DNA of 64,000 nucleotides, from the NCBI GenBank assembly GCA_030429735.1, contig JAUIET010000009.1:144259-208258 (forward strand), in the 5' to 3' direction. This document shows, piece by piece, positions 30,243 to 38,519 of this stretch. A program made the translations under genes and the position numbers. Below the pieces are notes generated by a model. The model saw only the letters and a program-made list of their open reading frames with translations, was not told the origin of the DNA and did no database searches. This DNA comes from Gammaproteobacteria bacterium. GTDB lineage: Bacteria > Pseudomonadota > Gammaproteobacteria > Pseudomonadales > JAUIET01. The first letter of the stretch is position 1. Every line of letters starts with the position of its first letter.

Positions 30243-31065
30243 TATGAACAACCCGATTATTCTTCACGCCAATCGGCAGACGGGTGGTGCCTTGGTGGAG
30301 TTTACTCTGGTGGCGGGCATCCTGGCACCGCTACTGATACTGATGCCTACTCTTGCAAAGAACGCCGATGTATCGATGGCTACGTCGCAGGCTGCTCGAT
30401 ATGGCGCATGGGAACAAACGGTGATTGTTAAAGGGGGCGATGAATTGGCAACCGAGATTAATAATCGCTTTTACGCAAAAGCAGATATAGGTATCAGCTC
30501 TGCACCAGGTGCATTGTCTGGCGAGAACGTTCAACGACAATTCTGGGGCGGAGCAGGTATGTCCGATCGTTTATTCTCAGCCGGTGATGAAGGTATTGGT
30601 GTTGAGGTTAAAGAAAGCAGCCTGGGCGGCAAAGCAGGTGAGGTTGAATCGGCTATTCATAAGTTCGGTAGCGCCATTGGCTCTATTGTGCCTGGTTCGG
30701 AATGGGATCTTGGTGGCGGCAAGTTATACACGGTAGACGTCGGCCTGGAAATCAAGGATGACATTTTTATCAGCGAGGAGTCATCAGGTCTGGGTTGCGA
30801 TGGTGTGCAAGCTGATGGAAAAGCGTGCGTGACTCAGCGTTCAGCGATATTGACAGACACCTGGGGCGCGCGAGGCCCCGCGCAAGTGGAGCGAAGAGTT
30901 CGTTCTCTGGTGCCAGCTGGTGCGTTGGAGCCCCTGGGCGAAGTGGTTGGCACGGTAGGCAAGGCCTTGCCTCTTTTTCAGGAGCTGGAATACCTGGATG
31001 GCGCGTTTGGTCTGGTAATGCCTGATGTTTTACCAGAAGACCGTTACGGCAAAGAAGAAAAATAG
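30232..31065 (+). CDS. TadE-like pseudopilin
   Basis: A 277-residue protein with the TadE signature near its start (QTGGALVEFTLVAGILAPLLILMPTL), i.e. a Gly-...-Glu motif before one hydrophobic helix, followed by ATSQAARYGAWE. The rest is an exported domain of unknown fold. The start is either 30232 (overlapping the preceding gene by 11 bases) or the ATG at 30244. Confidence 0.78.
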   Translation: MVADMNNPIILHANRQTGGALVEFTLVAGILAPLLILMPTLAKNADVSMATSQAARYGAWEQTVIVKGGDELATEINNRFYAKADIGISSAPGALSGENVQRQFWGGAGMSDRLFSAGDEGIGVEVKESSLGGKAGEVESAIHKFGSAIGSIVPGSEWDLGGGKLYTVDVGLEIKDDIFISEESSGLGCDGVQADGKACVTQRSAILTDTWGARGPAQVERRVRSLVPAGALEPLGEVVGTVGKALPLFQELEYLDGAFGLVMPDVLPEDRYGKEEK

Positions 31066-31076
31066 AGGCCTAACGA

Positions 31077-31832
31077 ATGTATACAGCTGTCTCAGGAAAG
31101 ATCCGCCCCGAATACGGGAAACGTGATTATTGCCACGATATCGAAAGGCCATTGGCGGTTTTCTTGCTGTTGGTTACTTTGGTTTCTGTGCCCGTTACAG
31201 CGTTTTCATTAGATATTCAGCACATTGAGCACCCGCCACTAACGACTCTTAGCTGGGTTGGAGAACGCATCGAACACAATGGCATGCCCATGCAAATTCT
31301 GCAGCTGAATTCTGAGCTCAGTAAAGAAGAGCTGTTCGCGTTCTACAAAGATCTTTGGCAAGCCACGCACAGGCCTGATCAGCAAGCGGCGATTGAGCGC
31401 TCCGTTGGAGAGTGGCAAATCATTTCCACAATACTTGAGAACCATAACGTTGTTGTACAGGTTAAACCGTCTTCGGTGGGCCTGGAAGGATTTATGTCTG
31501 CAACGCCTCTGGATCAGCAAGCTACCCAGAATGAGATCGCCCGTCATTTTCCGAGACAATGGGGGACTGAACTGGTTTCCAGCACCGAATCCAATGACGG
31601 CGGTGCGAAGGCAACAACACTGATACTCAGAAACAGCCACACACTTGAATCAAACCACGAATTTTATACGCGAACCATGCAAGCCAATGGCTGGACTTTG
31701 TCGCATCAGAATACTCAACTGGGTGGCAGTGTTTTATTTTTTGATAACGATGATGGCGCTGTTGAAATGGCGATTCGACGCGAAAGCAACAACACAGTTA
31801 TTTTCGCGAACGTACGAGGGGAAGGCGTATGA
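31077..31832 (+). CDS. unknown exported protein of the tad locus
   Basis: A 251-residue protein with an N-terminal hydrophobic export signal (PLAVFLLLVTLVSVPVTAFS, residues ~25-44). Two halves seem related: each has a beta-helix-beta pattern with a YxxxxQ/FYKDL-type helix (residues ~75-135 MQILQLNSELSKEELFAFYK; ~175-245 LILRNSHTLESNHEFYTRT), each followed by a W and a strand-rich end. I do not recognise the family. The stop overlaps the next start (ATGA). Confidence 0.7.
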   Translation: MYTAVSGKIRPEYGKRDYCHDIERPLAVFLLLVTLVSVPVTAFSLDIQHIEHPPLTTLSWVGERIEHNGMPMQILQLNSELSKEELFAFYKDLWQATHRPDQQAAIERSVGEWQIISTILENHNVVVQVKPSSVGLEGFMSATPLDQQATQNEIARHFPRQWGTELVSSTESNDGGAKATTLILRNSHTLESNHEFYTRTMQANGWTLSHQNTQLGGSVLFFDNDDGAVEMAIRRESNNTVIFANVRGEGV

Positions 31833-32047
31833 GCGCATACGCCATCTCCAGCTTGGTGGTCCATAGAGGAAAGCTGAGAAAGCGTCAGCGAGGATCAAGT
31901 TCTACCGAGTGGACTGCCGCCACACTGGTTCTACTCGCGGCCTTATTTGTACCTGCCGGGCCCGATGGCCAATCGGTAATGGGGTTCATGATGGAGTCGC
32001 TGCAGAACTTCCATAAACACACAACTTATGTTTATTCACTTCCTTAA
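31829..32047 (+). CDS. small prepilin-like protein (minor pilin candidate)
   Basis: A 72-residue protein with a basic leader and RGSSSTEWTAATLVLLAALF: a Gly followed by a Glu at +5 and one hydrophobic helix, the pattern of class III prepilins. The mature part would be only ~49 residues, ending HKHTTYVYSLP. It is coupled to the preceding gene by ATGA and lies 11 bases before cpaB. It may be a second pilin subunit or a minor pilin; this is inferred from the motif. Confidence 0.7.
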   Translation: MSAYAISSLVVHRGKLRKRQRGSSSTEWTAATLVLLAALFVPAGPDGQSVMGFMMESLQNFHKHTTYVYSLP

Positions 32048-32058
32048 GGAGTACCGCG

Positions 32059-32901
32059 GTGAACGTAGCTGTTAAAGAGCCTGGAGAAAGTCTGGGCGTC
32101 AAGCTTAAAGGAAAGCGAAGAATCAATACCAATATGATAATGATTTTGGTGTCTTTGTTGCTGGGTGCAGCAGCCGTCTATTTTTCAAGGAATTTTATTG
32201 AAAGCCAGGTCGATTATTACAAATCTCAATTAGAAAAAACCGAGCCCATGACCAAAGTGGTTGTGCCAAAATCTGATTTAAGACAGGGGCAGATTGTAAC
32301 TGCAGCGGATCTAGCCATTCGCGAAGTACCTGCCCGTTTCGCCCACGATAACTCAGTTGGTGAAGCCAATTTTCAAAATGCCATTGGTCAGCGCTTGCGC
32401 ACCGACATTACCGAAGGTAAGGCTCTGCTATGGGCGCATTTGGAAGGGGGAGATAAAGGCACATTTTCAAATACATTGTTAGAGGGTAATCGGGCTTTGA
32501 CCGTACCGGTGGACGAGATCAACTCCATTTCCGGCTTTCTTCAACCCAGTGACAATATCGACCTGTTTCTTACCGATCGCCGCGGCGGCGAGAAACAAAT
32601 TTATCCGATCATGCAGAACTTGCATGTACTCGCAACTGGCGTGAAAACAGAAGTAGACAAAACCGGCAAGCCTACTGGCAGAACCTATAACACGATTACC
32701 GTTCAGGTAACCCCCACGGATGCAAAGCGAATCGTGCTCGCGCAGAGTGTGGGCAAGCTGACAGCCACTTTGCGTAACCCGGATGACAACGCACCAATTG
32801 ATACGTCAACTTTAACAGCTTCGCAACTTCGTGGTGTGCTGCCACCACCTCCAGCAAAACCGCGCCGCCGTGGAATAGAGTTCATCATCGGTGGTCAGTA
32901 G
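32059..32901 (+). CDS. cpaB: Flp pilus assembly protein CpaB/RcpC
   Basis: A 280-residue periplasmic protein anchored by one helix (MIMILVSLLLGAAAVYF). It has an SAF domain (VVVPKSDLRQGQIVTAADLA) and the RcpC-type region RALTVPVDEINSISGFLQPSDNIDLFL. Translation starts at a GTG with AAGGAG upstream. It cooperates with the secretin encoded next. Confidence 0.9.
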   Translation: MNVAVKEPGESLGVKLKGKRRINTNMIMILVSLLLGAAAVYFSRNFIESQVDYYKSQLEKTEPMTKVVVPKSDLRQGQIVTAADLAIREVPARFAHDNSVGEANFQNAIGQRLRTDITEGKALLWAHLEGGDKGTFSNTLLEGNRALTVPVDEINSISGFLQPSDNIDLFLTDRRGGEKQIYPIMQNLHVLATGVKTEVDKTGKPTGRTYNTITVQVTPTDAKRIVLAQSVGKLTATLRNPDDNAPIDTSTLTASQLRGVLPPPPAKPRRRGIEFIIGGQ

Positions 32902-32940
32902 AAATCCATTTAACAATAAAACAAGCATAAGGAAGTCACA

Positions 32941-34086
32941 ATGCTCAGGTTATTTATCAAAAAAACAACGATTTTCTGCACACTGATTCTCGCGTGTTCC
33001 CCTTTCTTTTCTTCGCTTTCAGCAAAGGAAGTGATCAACATAGATATGTTTGTTGGCGAGGTGCGTTCGCTGGGCGCCAAGTCTGTCAACAGAGTAGCGG
33101 TAGGCGCGGGAAGCGTGCTGCGCGCAGAAGTTGTATCTGGAGGGGAGTTATTGGTGATTGCCGAAGGTAAGGGCAGCTCCTTTCTAAACCTCTGGTACAA
33201 AGACGGCACCAAGGCAAGCTACAACGTGCGTGTGACCGAGAACGATCCACAACAGCGCGTTCAAATGCAGGACATGATTCGCATCAAGGTTCAGTTGGTT
33301 GAGGTGCGCAAATCTGCTTCTCGTAATCTGGGCATAAACTGGGGCGACTTTGCCCAGGGGCCTACTTATGGTGTGGTGGGTGATTTTAACACCAATAATT
33401 TCTTTAGAGGGTTTCCGGGTTTGGGCGATGGCACGAACCTGCCGTTGAACGTGGAGCCCTTCTCTAGTTACTTCGGCATAGCAAGCGGTGTTACTTCCAC
33501 GCTGAACTTTCTGTCGACTCGCGGCGATGCCATGACCGTGGCAGAACCTACGCTGACTTGTGTTAATGGTGGCAGCGCGAAGTTTCTCGCTGGCGGGGAA
33601 ATTCCCTATACAACCGTCAGTGCAAATGGCCAGGTAAATGTGGAATTCAAGGAGTACGGTGTAAAGCTCGACATTTTTCCTCGGGCCAGTAAAGAAGGCA
33701 ATATTTATACGCGACTTAAAACCGAAATCAGTGAGCCTGATTTGTCGATCGAGGTGCTCGGCGCGCCGGCTCTTCGTTCACGTAAAACTGAGAGCCAGCT
33801 GAATGTTCGTGATGGAGAGACAATCGTTATTTCGGGCCTGCTCAGTTCGGAATCAACCAATGACACGGACGCTGTGCCTGGCTTGGGTGCCATTCCCTTG
33901 CTAGGAAGATTGTTCTCCAGCGAAGAGATTGAAAGCAATATTCGTGAGCTGGTGGTGTTTGTCACACCTGAGGTGGTAACCGCGGAATCGATTGCTGGCA
34001 CCAGCGCCCAGTCTGCACTGTACCAGGACAGTCGCAATCGCCTGCAGACGCTTGGCAAGAAACTCAAATACAGCATTATGGAATAA
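32941..34086 (+). CDS. cpaC: Tad pilus secretin (CpaC/RcpA-like)
   Basis: A 381-residue outer-membrane secretin, short for the family. It has a signal peptide (residues 1-28, ending SSLSA), the pilus-formation N-terminal domain (~30-105; GAGSVLRAEVVSGGELLVIAE), and the secretin core with VAEPTLTCVNGGSAKFLAGG and VRDGETIVISGLLSSE. It ends soon after the secretin domain. The outer-membrane exit pore of the Tad machine. Confidence 0.9.
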   Translation: MLRLFIKKTTIFCTLILACSPFFSSLSAKEVINIDMFVGEVRSLGAKSVNRVAVGAGSVLRAEVVSGGELLVIAEGKGSSFLNLWYKDGTKASYNVRVTENDPQQRVQMQDMIRIKVQLVEVRKSASRNLGINWGDFAQGPTYGVVGDFNTNNFFRGFPGLGDGTNLPLNVEPFSSYFGIASGVTSTLNFLSTRGDAMTVAEPTLTCVNGGSAKFLAGGEIPYTTVSANGQVNVEFKEYGVKLDIFPRASKEGNIYTRLKTEISEPDLSIEVLGAPALRSRKTESQLNVRDGETIVISGLLSSESTNDTDAVPGLGAIPLLGRLFSSEEIESNIRELVVFVTPEVVTAESIAGTSAQSALYQDSRNRLQTLGKKLKYSIME

Positions 34087-34089
34087 GCT

Positions 34090-35784
34090 ATGTTCGAGTT
34101 AGCGTATCAACAGGAAGGTGGCCGTCGCCGCTCTGTCACAATAAAAACTGATCGATGCACAATCGGCAGTGGCCGACAGAATGACATTGTTATTAAGAGT
34201 CGGAAAATCTCACGCCGTCACGCGGTAATGTTCCGAGATGAGGGCAGAATTCAGGTAGAAGATCTGGGCAGTATGAGTGGCACCTGGGTTAACAGGGAAC
34301 GCGTGATTAACTCGGGCCCTTTGGGTACTGAGGACGAAATCACGATAGGTAATACCCGCTTCTGGCTTGCAAGAATGGATGCACAGGAACAGGAGCCCGC
34401 TAAATCGCGTGTACTTACGCAAGTCGCGAAGCCAACAAAAACAGCCAGCCAGATAAATTCGAACGCGCATGATGTTGAGCCTACAACGCAGGCGCCGTTG
34501 GTTTCTGGGGAGATGAGTTACTGGGGGAAAATCCTGCACGAACGGTTGATCTCTGAGATGGACCTGCGACGAAAAGACGTATCCAACATGTCTGATCAAC
34601 AATTGCGCGTTGAGGCTGAGACCTTGCTTGATCCGATATTGGATTTGCTCAGTGAAGAATTTCCCCATTCGGTAGATACTGCTGTTTTACGCAAGAACGT
34701 ACTTGATGAAGCCGTTGGCCTGGGGCCGCTTGAATACTTTCTTGATGATGAAGACGTTACCGAAATTATGGTGAACAATCATCAGGAAGTGTTTATTGAA
34801 AGAGCAGGCAAGCTTACCAACAGTGGCCACAGTTTCTCTAGCGATCAAGCTGTTCTGTCTGTGATCGAGCGAATCATTACGCCCATTGGACGCCGAATTG
34901 ACGAAAGCAGTCCTATGGTTGATGCGCGTTTGAAAGACGGCTCCCGAGTCAACGCCATCATTCCACCATTGGCTCTCAAGGGACCAAGCATAACCATTCG
35001 AAAGTTCGCACAGAACAGATTGCGTTTTAATGATCTGATTGAGTACGGCTCTGTTAACCAGTTGATGGTGGATTTTCTTCGCATATGTGTGGAACAGCGC
35101 AAGAACATTGTGGTGTCAGGTGGCACAGGGTCAGGTAAAACTACCCTGCTCAATGTGCTGTCAAACTTTATTCCCGATAACGAGCGGATTATCACGGTAG
35201 AAGATGCCGCTGAACTGCGGCTGCATCAACCCAACCTGGTGTCGCTGGAAGCTCGACCTTCGAATTCAGAGGGTAAGGGGGCGGTTAGCATCAGAGAGTT
35301 GGTGAAGAATACGCTCAGGATGCGGCCCGACCGAATTGTTGTCGGTGAGTGTCGCGGCGGTGAAGCCCTGGATATGTTGCAGGCCATGAACACCGGGCAC
35401 GATGGTTCACTGACAACCGCACATGCCAACAGTCCGCGTGATGCCTTGGCACGCTTGGAAACCATGGTGTTAATGGCGGGTATGGATTTGCCGATTTCGG
35501 CAATTCGCGAGCAAGTGGCCTCGGCGGTTAATGTGATTGTGCAACAAACCCGCTTTCCCTGCGGTAGCCGCAAGATAGTAAAGATCACTGAAGTAGTCGG
35601 CATAGAACACAACACTATTCAGCTTCAAGATATTTTTGTGTTTCGACAAAGTGGCCGGGATGAGAGCGGCAAAGTTATCGGCCATTTCGAAGCGACCGGA
35701 TTTATTCCTGCGTTCTACGAAGAGCTAGGCGAAATAGGGTTGGACGTAGACCTTAGTATTTTCAGAAAGACGGCGGAGCGTTGA
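34090..35784 (+). CDS. tadA: FHA domain fused to Tad pilus ATPase (TadA/CpaF)
   Basis: A 564-residue cytoplasmic ATPase that powers Flp pilus assembly. Residues ~1-95 form an FHA phosphothreonine-binding domain (IGSGRQNDIVIKSRKISRRH and DLGSMSGTWVN). Residues ~140-564 are the VirB11/PulE-like ATPase, with Walker A in SGGTGSGKTTLLN (~343-355), the Asp box in TVEDAAELRL and GHDGSLTTAHANSPRDAL. The FHA fusion suggests control by Ser/Thr phosphorylation (inference). The next gene begins at the stop codon. Confidence 0.92.
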   Translation: MFELAYQQEGGRRRSVTIKTDRCTIGSGRQNDIVIKSRKISRRHAVMFRDEGRIQVEDLGSMSGTWVNRERVINSGPLGTEDEITIGNTRFWLARMDAQEQEPAKSRVLTQVAKPTKTASQINSNAHDVEPTTQAPLVSGEMSYWGKILHERLISEMDLRRKDVSNMSDQQLRVEAETLLDPILDLLSEEFPHSVDTAVLRKNVLDEAVGLGPLEYFLDDEDVTEIMVNNHQEVFIERAGKLTNSGHSFSSDQAVLSVIERIITPIGRRIDESSPMVDARLKDGSRVNAIIPPLALKGPSITIRKFAQNRLRFNDLIEYGSVNQLMVDFLRICVEQRKNIVVSGGTGSGKTTLLNVLSNFIPDNERIITVEDAAELRLHQPNLVSLEARPSNSEGKGAVSIRELVKNTLRMRPDRIVVGECRGGEALDMLQAMNTGHDGSLTTAHANSPRDALARLETMVLMAGMDLPISAIREQVASAVNVIVQQTRFPCGSRKIVKITEVVGIEHNTIQLQDIFVFRQSGRDESGKVIGHFEATGFIPAFYEELGEIGLDVDLSIFRKTAER

Positions 35785-35786
35785 GT

Positions 35787-36635
35787 ATGGGTATCAACAC
35801 GCTGCTGATCTTACTGTTTGTGGCTTTGACAATCTGTCTATGGACAATTCTGAGGTTCAGTTTACACGGTTACGGTCGCTACGAGGCCGAATTTACCGAA
35901 CACGCGGAAGACAGCTTCGAACAACTTTTCCTGTTCATGGACACCCGCAAGGTGTTCCTGGTCAACATTGCCTTGCTGTTAGTGTTGCCACTGTTTGTGT
36001 GGATGGTTTCCGGTTCCCTGTTCTATGTGGCCATCATAGTTGCCTTGATATTTTTATTGCCCAAGTTCGTAGTGAACCTGATGAAGGCCCGCCGAACCGC
36101 ATTAATCAACGCGGCGTTACCCGACGTATTGGCCCAGCTAGCAGGTGCTATGCGGGCAGGTTCAACCTTTCTAAACGCTGTAGAAACGATGGTGGAAGAG
36201 ACCAGTGGGCCAATCAGTCAGGAATTTTCCCTGATGCTGCGTGAACAGCGCATGGGGCGCACATTGGATGAGTCGCTGGATAACCTTGCTGAACGCGTTG
36301 CGAGCGAGGAGATGGACTTAATGATCACCGCTGCCCAAATTTCCAGGGAACTTGGTGGCAATCTATCCGATATTTTTCAACGGCTGTCTGTATCGCTTCG
36401 TCGCAAGCAGGAAATGGAAGGGAAAATCAGGGCGCTCACTTCGCAGGGGAAGATGCAGGGCTGGGTGGTATCGGCACTACCATTTTTAATTATATTCGCG
36501 CTTATGTTTCTCGAGCCTGAAATCATGCGCCCGATTTTCAGTACCTTACTGGGTTGGGGGTTTCTCGCGGTAATCGTGTTGCTTGAGCTATGCGGGGCGC
36601 TAATGATCCGCAAGATAGTCAATATAGATGTGTAG
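35787..36635 (+). CDS. tadB: Tad pilus inner-membrane platform protein TadB
   Basis: A ~282-residue type II secretion F-domain protein. Hydrophobic helices lie at both ends (NTLLILLFVALTICLWTI and the C-terminal GFLAVIVLLELCGALMI). The cytoplasmic T2SSF domain contains LPDVLAQLAGAMRAGSTFL. The frame is open from a TTG at 35781, but the ATG at 35787 has GGAG at good spacing. Confidence 0.9.
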   Translation: MGINTLLILLFVALTICLWTILRFSLHGYGRYEAEFTEHAEDSFEQLFLFMDTRKVFLVNIALLLVLPLFVWMVSGSLFYVAIIVALIFLLPKFVVNLMKARRTALINAALPDVLAQLAGAMRAGSTFLNAVETMVEETSGPISQEFSLMLREQRMGRTLDESLDNLAERVASEEMDLMITAAQISRELGGNLSDIFQRLSVSLRRKQEMEGKIRALTSQGKMQGWVVSALPFLIIFALMFLEPEIMRPIFSTLLGWGFLAVIVLLELCGALMIRKIVNIDV

Positions 36636-36638
36636 TGT

Positions 36639-37550
36639 ATGGAAGTAATTATCATCAGCTTGATTGTTGGCGGGTTCATTGCGCTGACGGTTTGGAATAT
36701 ATATAACTTCTTCGCGGTGGTTCCCGAGCAAGATCGCTCCTATCTCGATCGCCCGCCATTTGGGTTTCGTATTGTATGGCCGTTGATACAGGCGCTTGTT
36801 TATTACCTTGGCGGTTTCCTGAGTCGGGATTACCGCATCAATACCCATAACCGTCTGCGCCAGGCCGGCGTTGATTTTATGCTTAGCCCGGAACAGTTTT
36901 TTGCTGGAAAGTTGCTCGGCGCTATTGGCTTCAGCGCCTTCGGGTATCTGTTCTACGTATTGCATGGCCCAGGTTTTTTACTGTTGGTGTTGCTGCTTGG
37001 CGTACTGGGTTTTTATTACCCAGAAATCTGGCTGAAAGAAACGGTAATAGCCCGCAATAAGCGTATTCTTAAAGACCTGCCATTTTATCTGGACGTGATA
37101 GTGCTTGCCGTTGAGTCTGGTACTAATTTTACCGGCGGGCTCACACAAGCGGTTCAAAAAGCACCGGACGGACCCTTGCGTTTCGAGTTTGGTCGCGTGC
37201 TGAGAGATATCCGTGCAGGGAAATCAAGAGCAGATGCACTTCGTGAGTTAACCACCAGGGTTAGCAGCGACGGTGTCAAGAATGTTGTGAGCAGCATTGT
37301 TCAAGCGGAAAAAATTGGTTCAAGCCTGGGTGGTGTATTGAGTGCACAGGCCGAGAACCTCAGAAACACTCGTTTCCTGAAGGCGGAAAAGATGGCGATG
37401 GAGGCACCGGTAAAACTACTGGGGCCGCTGGTGATGTTTATTTTTCCAAACACTTTTCTGGTGATTGCATTTGTCATTCTAAGCCATGCGATTCAAGAGC
37501 AAGTGATCACTATGGCGCCACTGGTCTGGGCGTTTAACTACCCTGGTTAG
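36639..37550 (+). CDS. tadC: Tad pilus inner-membrane platform protein TadC
   Basis: A 303-residue paralogue of TadB with helices at ~4-24 and near residues 95-125 and 265-290. The T2SSF domain has ILKDLPFYLDVIVLAVESG and AEKIGSSLGGVLSAQAENLR. It follows tadB after 3 bases. Confidence 0.9.
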   Translation: MEVIIISLIVGGFIALTVWNIYNFFAVVPEQDRSYLDRPPFGFRIVWPLIQALVYYLGGFLSRDYRINTHNRLRQAGVDFMLSPEQFFAGKLLGAIGFSAFGYLFYVLHGPGFLLLVLLLGVLGFYYPEIWLKETVIARNKRILKDLPFYLDVIVLAVESGTNFTGGLTQAVQKAPDGPLRFEFGRVLRDIRAGKSRADALRELTTRVSSDGVKNVVSSIVQAEKIGSSLGGVLSAQAENLRNTRFLKAEKMAMEAPVKLLGPLVMFIFPNTFLVIAFVILSHAIQEQVITMAPLVWAFNYPG

Positions 37551-37564
37551 CTCTGCGATAAGAA

Positions 37565-37581
37565 AAACCCGGAGCGGGTTT
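37565..37581 (+). terminator. small hairpin after tadC
   Basis: AAACCCG-GAG-CGGGTTT is a perfect 7-base stem with a 3-base loop, followed by ATTTG. It may attenuate transcription between the machine genes and the DUF192-tadD-RHS part. Confidence 0.45.
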
Positions 37582-37586
37582 ATTTG

Positions 37587-37958
37587 ATGGACTGTTGTGT
37601 GGAAATGAAGACATTAGAAATTGACATTGTGAGCGACGGAGAAACACGCAAGACGGTGATCCAGGCGAAACACGCCAAAAGCTTCTTTAAACGGCTGAGG
37701 GGTTTGCTTGGTAAAGCGCCACTGCTCCGTAGAGAAGGCTTGCTGATAACGCCGTGCAATCAGGTGCATACAGTGGGTATGCGTTACCCACTCGACGTTG
37801 TCTATCTTGACCGCAATGGGCTTGTTGTTAAGTGCGTTGAAAACTTAAGGCCGTTTCGGCTTTCAAGCGGTAAAGGCGCAAGGCATACGCTTGAACTGGC
37901 CGCGAATTCAATAAAAGAGCTTGGTATTAGGCCGGGCCAACAATTGGTATGGAGATAG
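37587..37958 (+). CDS. DUF192 family protein
   Basis: A ~123-residue protein of the DUF192 family, recognised by RLRGLLGKAPLLRREGLLITP and CNQVHTVGMRYPLDVVYLD. The fold is known but the role is not. It occurs in several Tad loci. No signal peptide is visible in this member. The start is the ATG at 37587 or the later ATG at 37608. Confidence 0.8.
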   Translation: MDCCVEMKTLEIDIVSDGETRKTVIQAKHAKSFFKRLRGLLGKAPLLRREGLLITPCNQVHTVGMRYPLDVVYLDRNGLVVKCVENLRPFRLSSGKGARHTLELAANSIKELGIRPGQQLVWR

Positions 37959-37967
37959 GAGAGCGAT

Positions 37968-38471
37968 ATGAACAAGGTAATGATAGCTGCGAGTGTAGTG
38001 CTTCTGATGGCGGGCTGCACCGCGGTAACGACCACTGGTGCATCATCGCACTCGAAAGGCATTGAAGACCCATTCGAGCTTACCGCGATAGCTGATTTTG
38101 CCTACGATCGAGGTGACTGGCTGGTAGCAGCCAGGGAATACCAGCAGCTGGCGCAACTGGTTCCGAACGACGCTTACGCCTTGACCCGATTAGGAAATGT
38201 GAAGCTTAAGCAAAACGATTTTGAAGGTGCGATTCACGCATACGGAAAGGCACTCGAGCGAGACCCACAGGCCGCGCGCGCTCACTATAACCTGGCAACC
38301 GCGCATCTGTTGCTGGCACGTGATTCCCTGCAGGCCAGCCTGCGCAACTTGCCGCGCAATGATGGAGGTGCGTTGGTGATTAACGAAAAGCTGAAGCACT
38401 TTGAAGCGCTTGTGTATGAGCCGCTGATTGAAACAAGTTCGCCTAATAAGGGGCTGATCAAGAAGAACTAG
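37968..38471 (+). CDS. tadD: TPR lipoprotein TadD
   Basis: A 167-residue lipoprotein with lipobox LMAGC (Cys17) and two to three TPR motifs (residues ~40-110; LVPNDAYALTRLGNVKLKQN and YGKALERDPQAARAHYNLA). TadD acts as a pilotin-like factor for the Tad secretin. It lies 48 bases before the TadE-RHS gene. Confidence 0.85.
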   Translation: MNKVMIAASVVLLMAGCTAVTTTGASSHSKGIEDPFELTAIADFAYDRGDWLVAAREYQQLAQLVPNDAYALTRLGNVKLKQNDFEGAIHAYGKALERDPQAARAHYNLATAHLLLARDSLQASLRNLPRNDGGALVINEKLKHFEALVYEPLIETSSPNKGLIKKN

Positions 38472-38519
38472 GTATCGGTGCTGGCCCGCTAAAGCCTGAG
38501 CTGGATCAGGGAGAGAACA

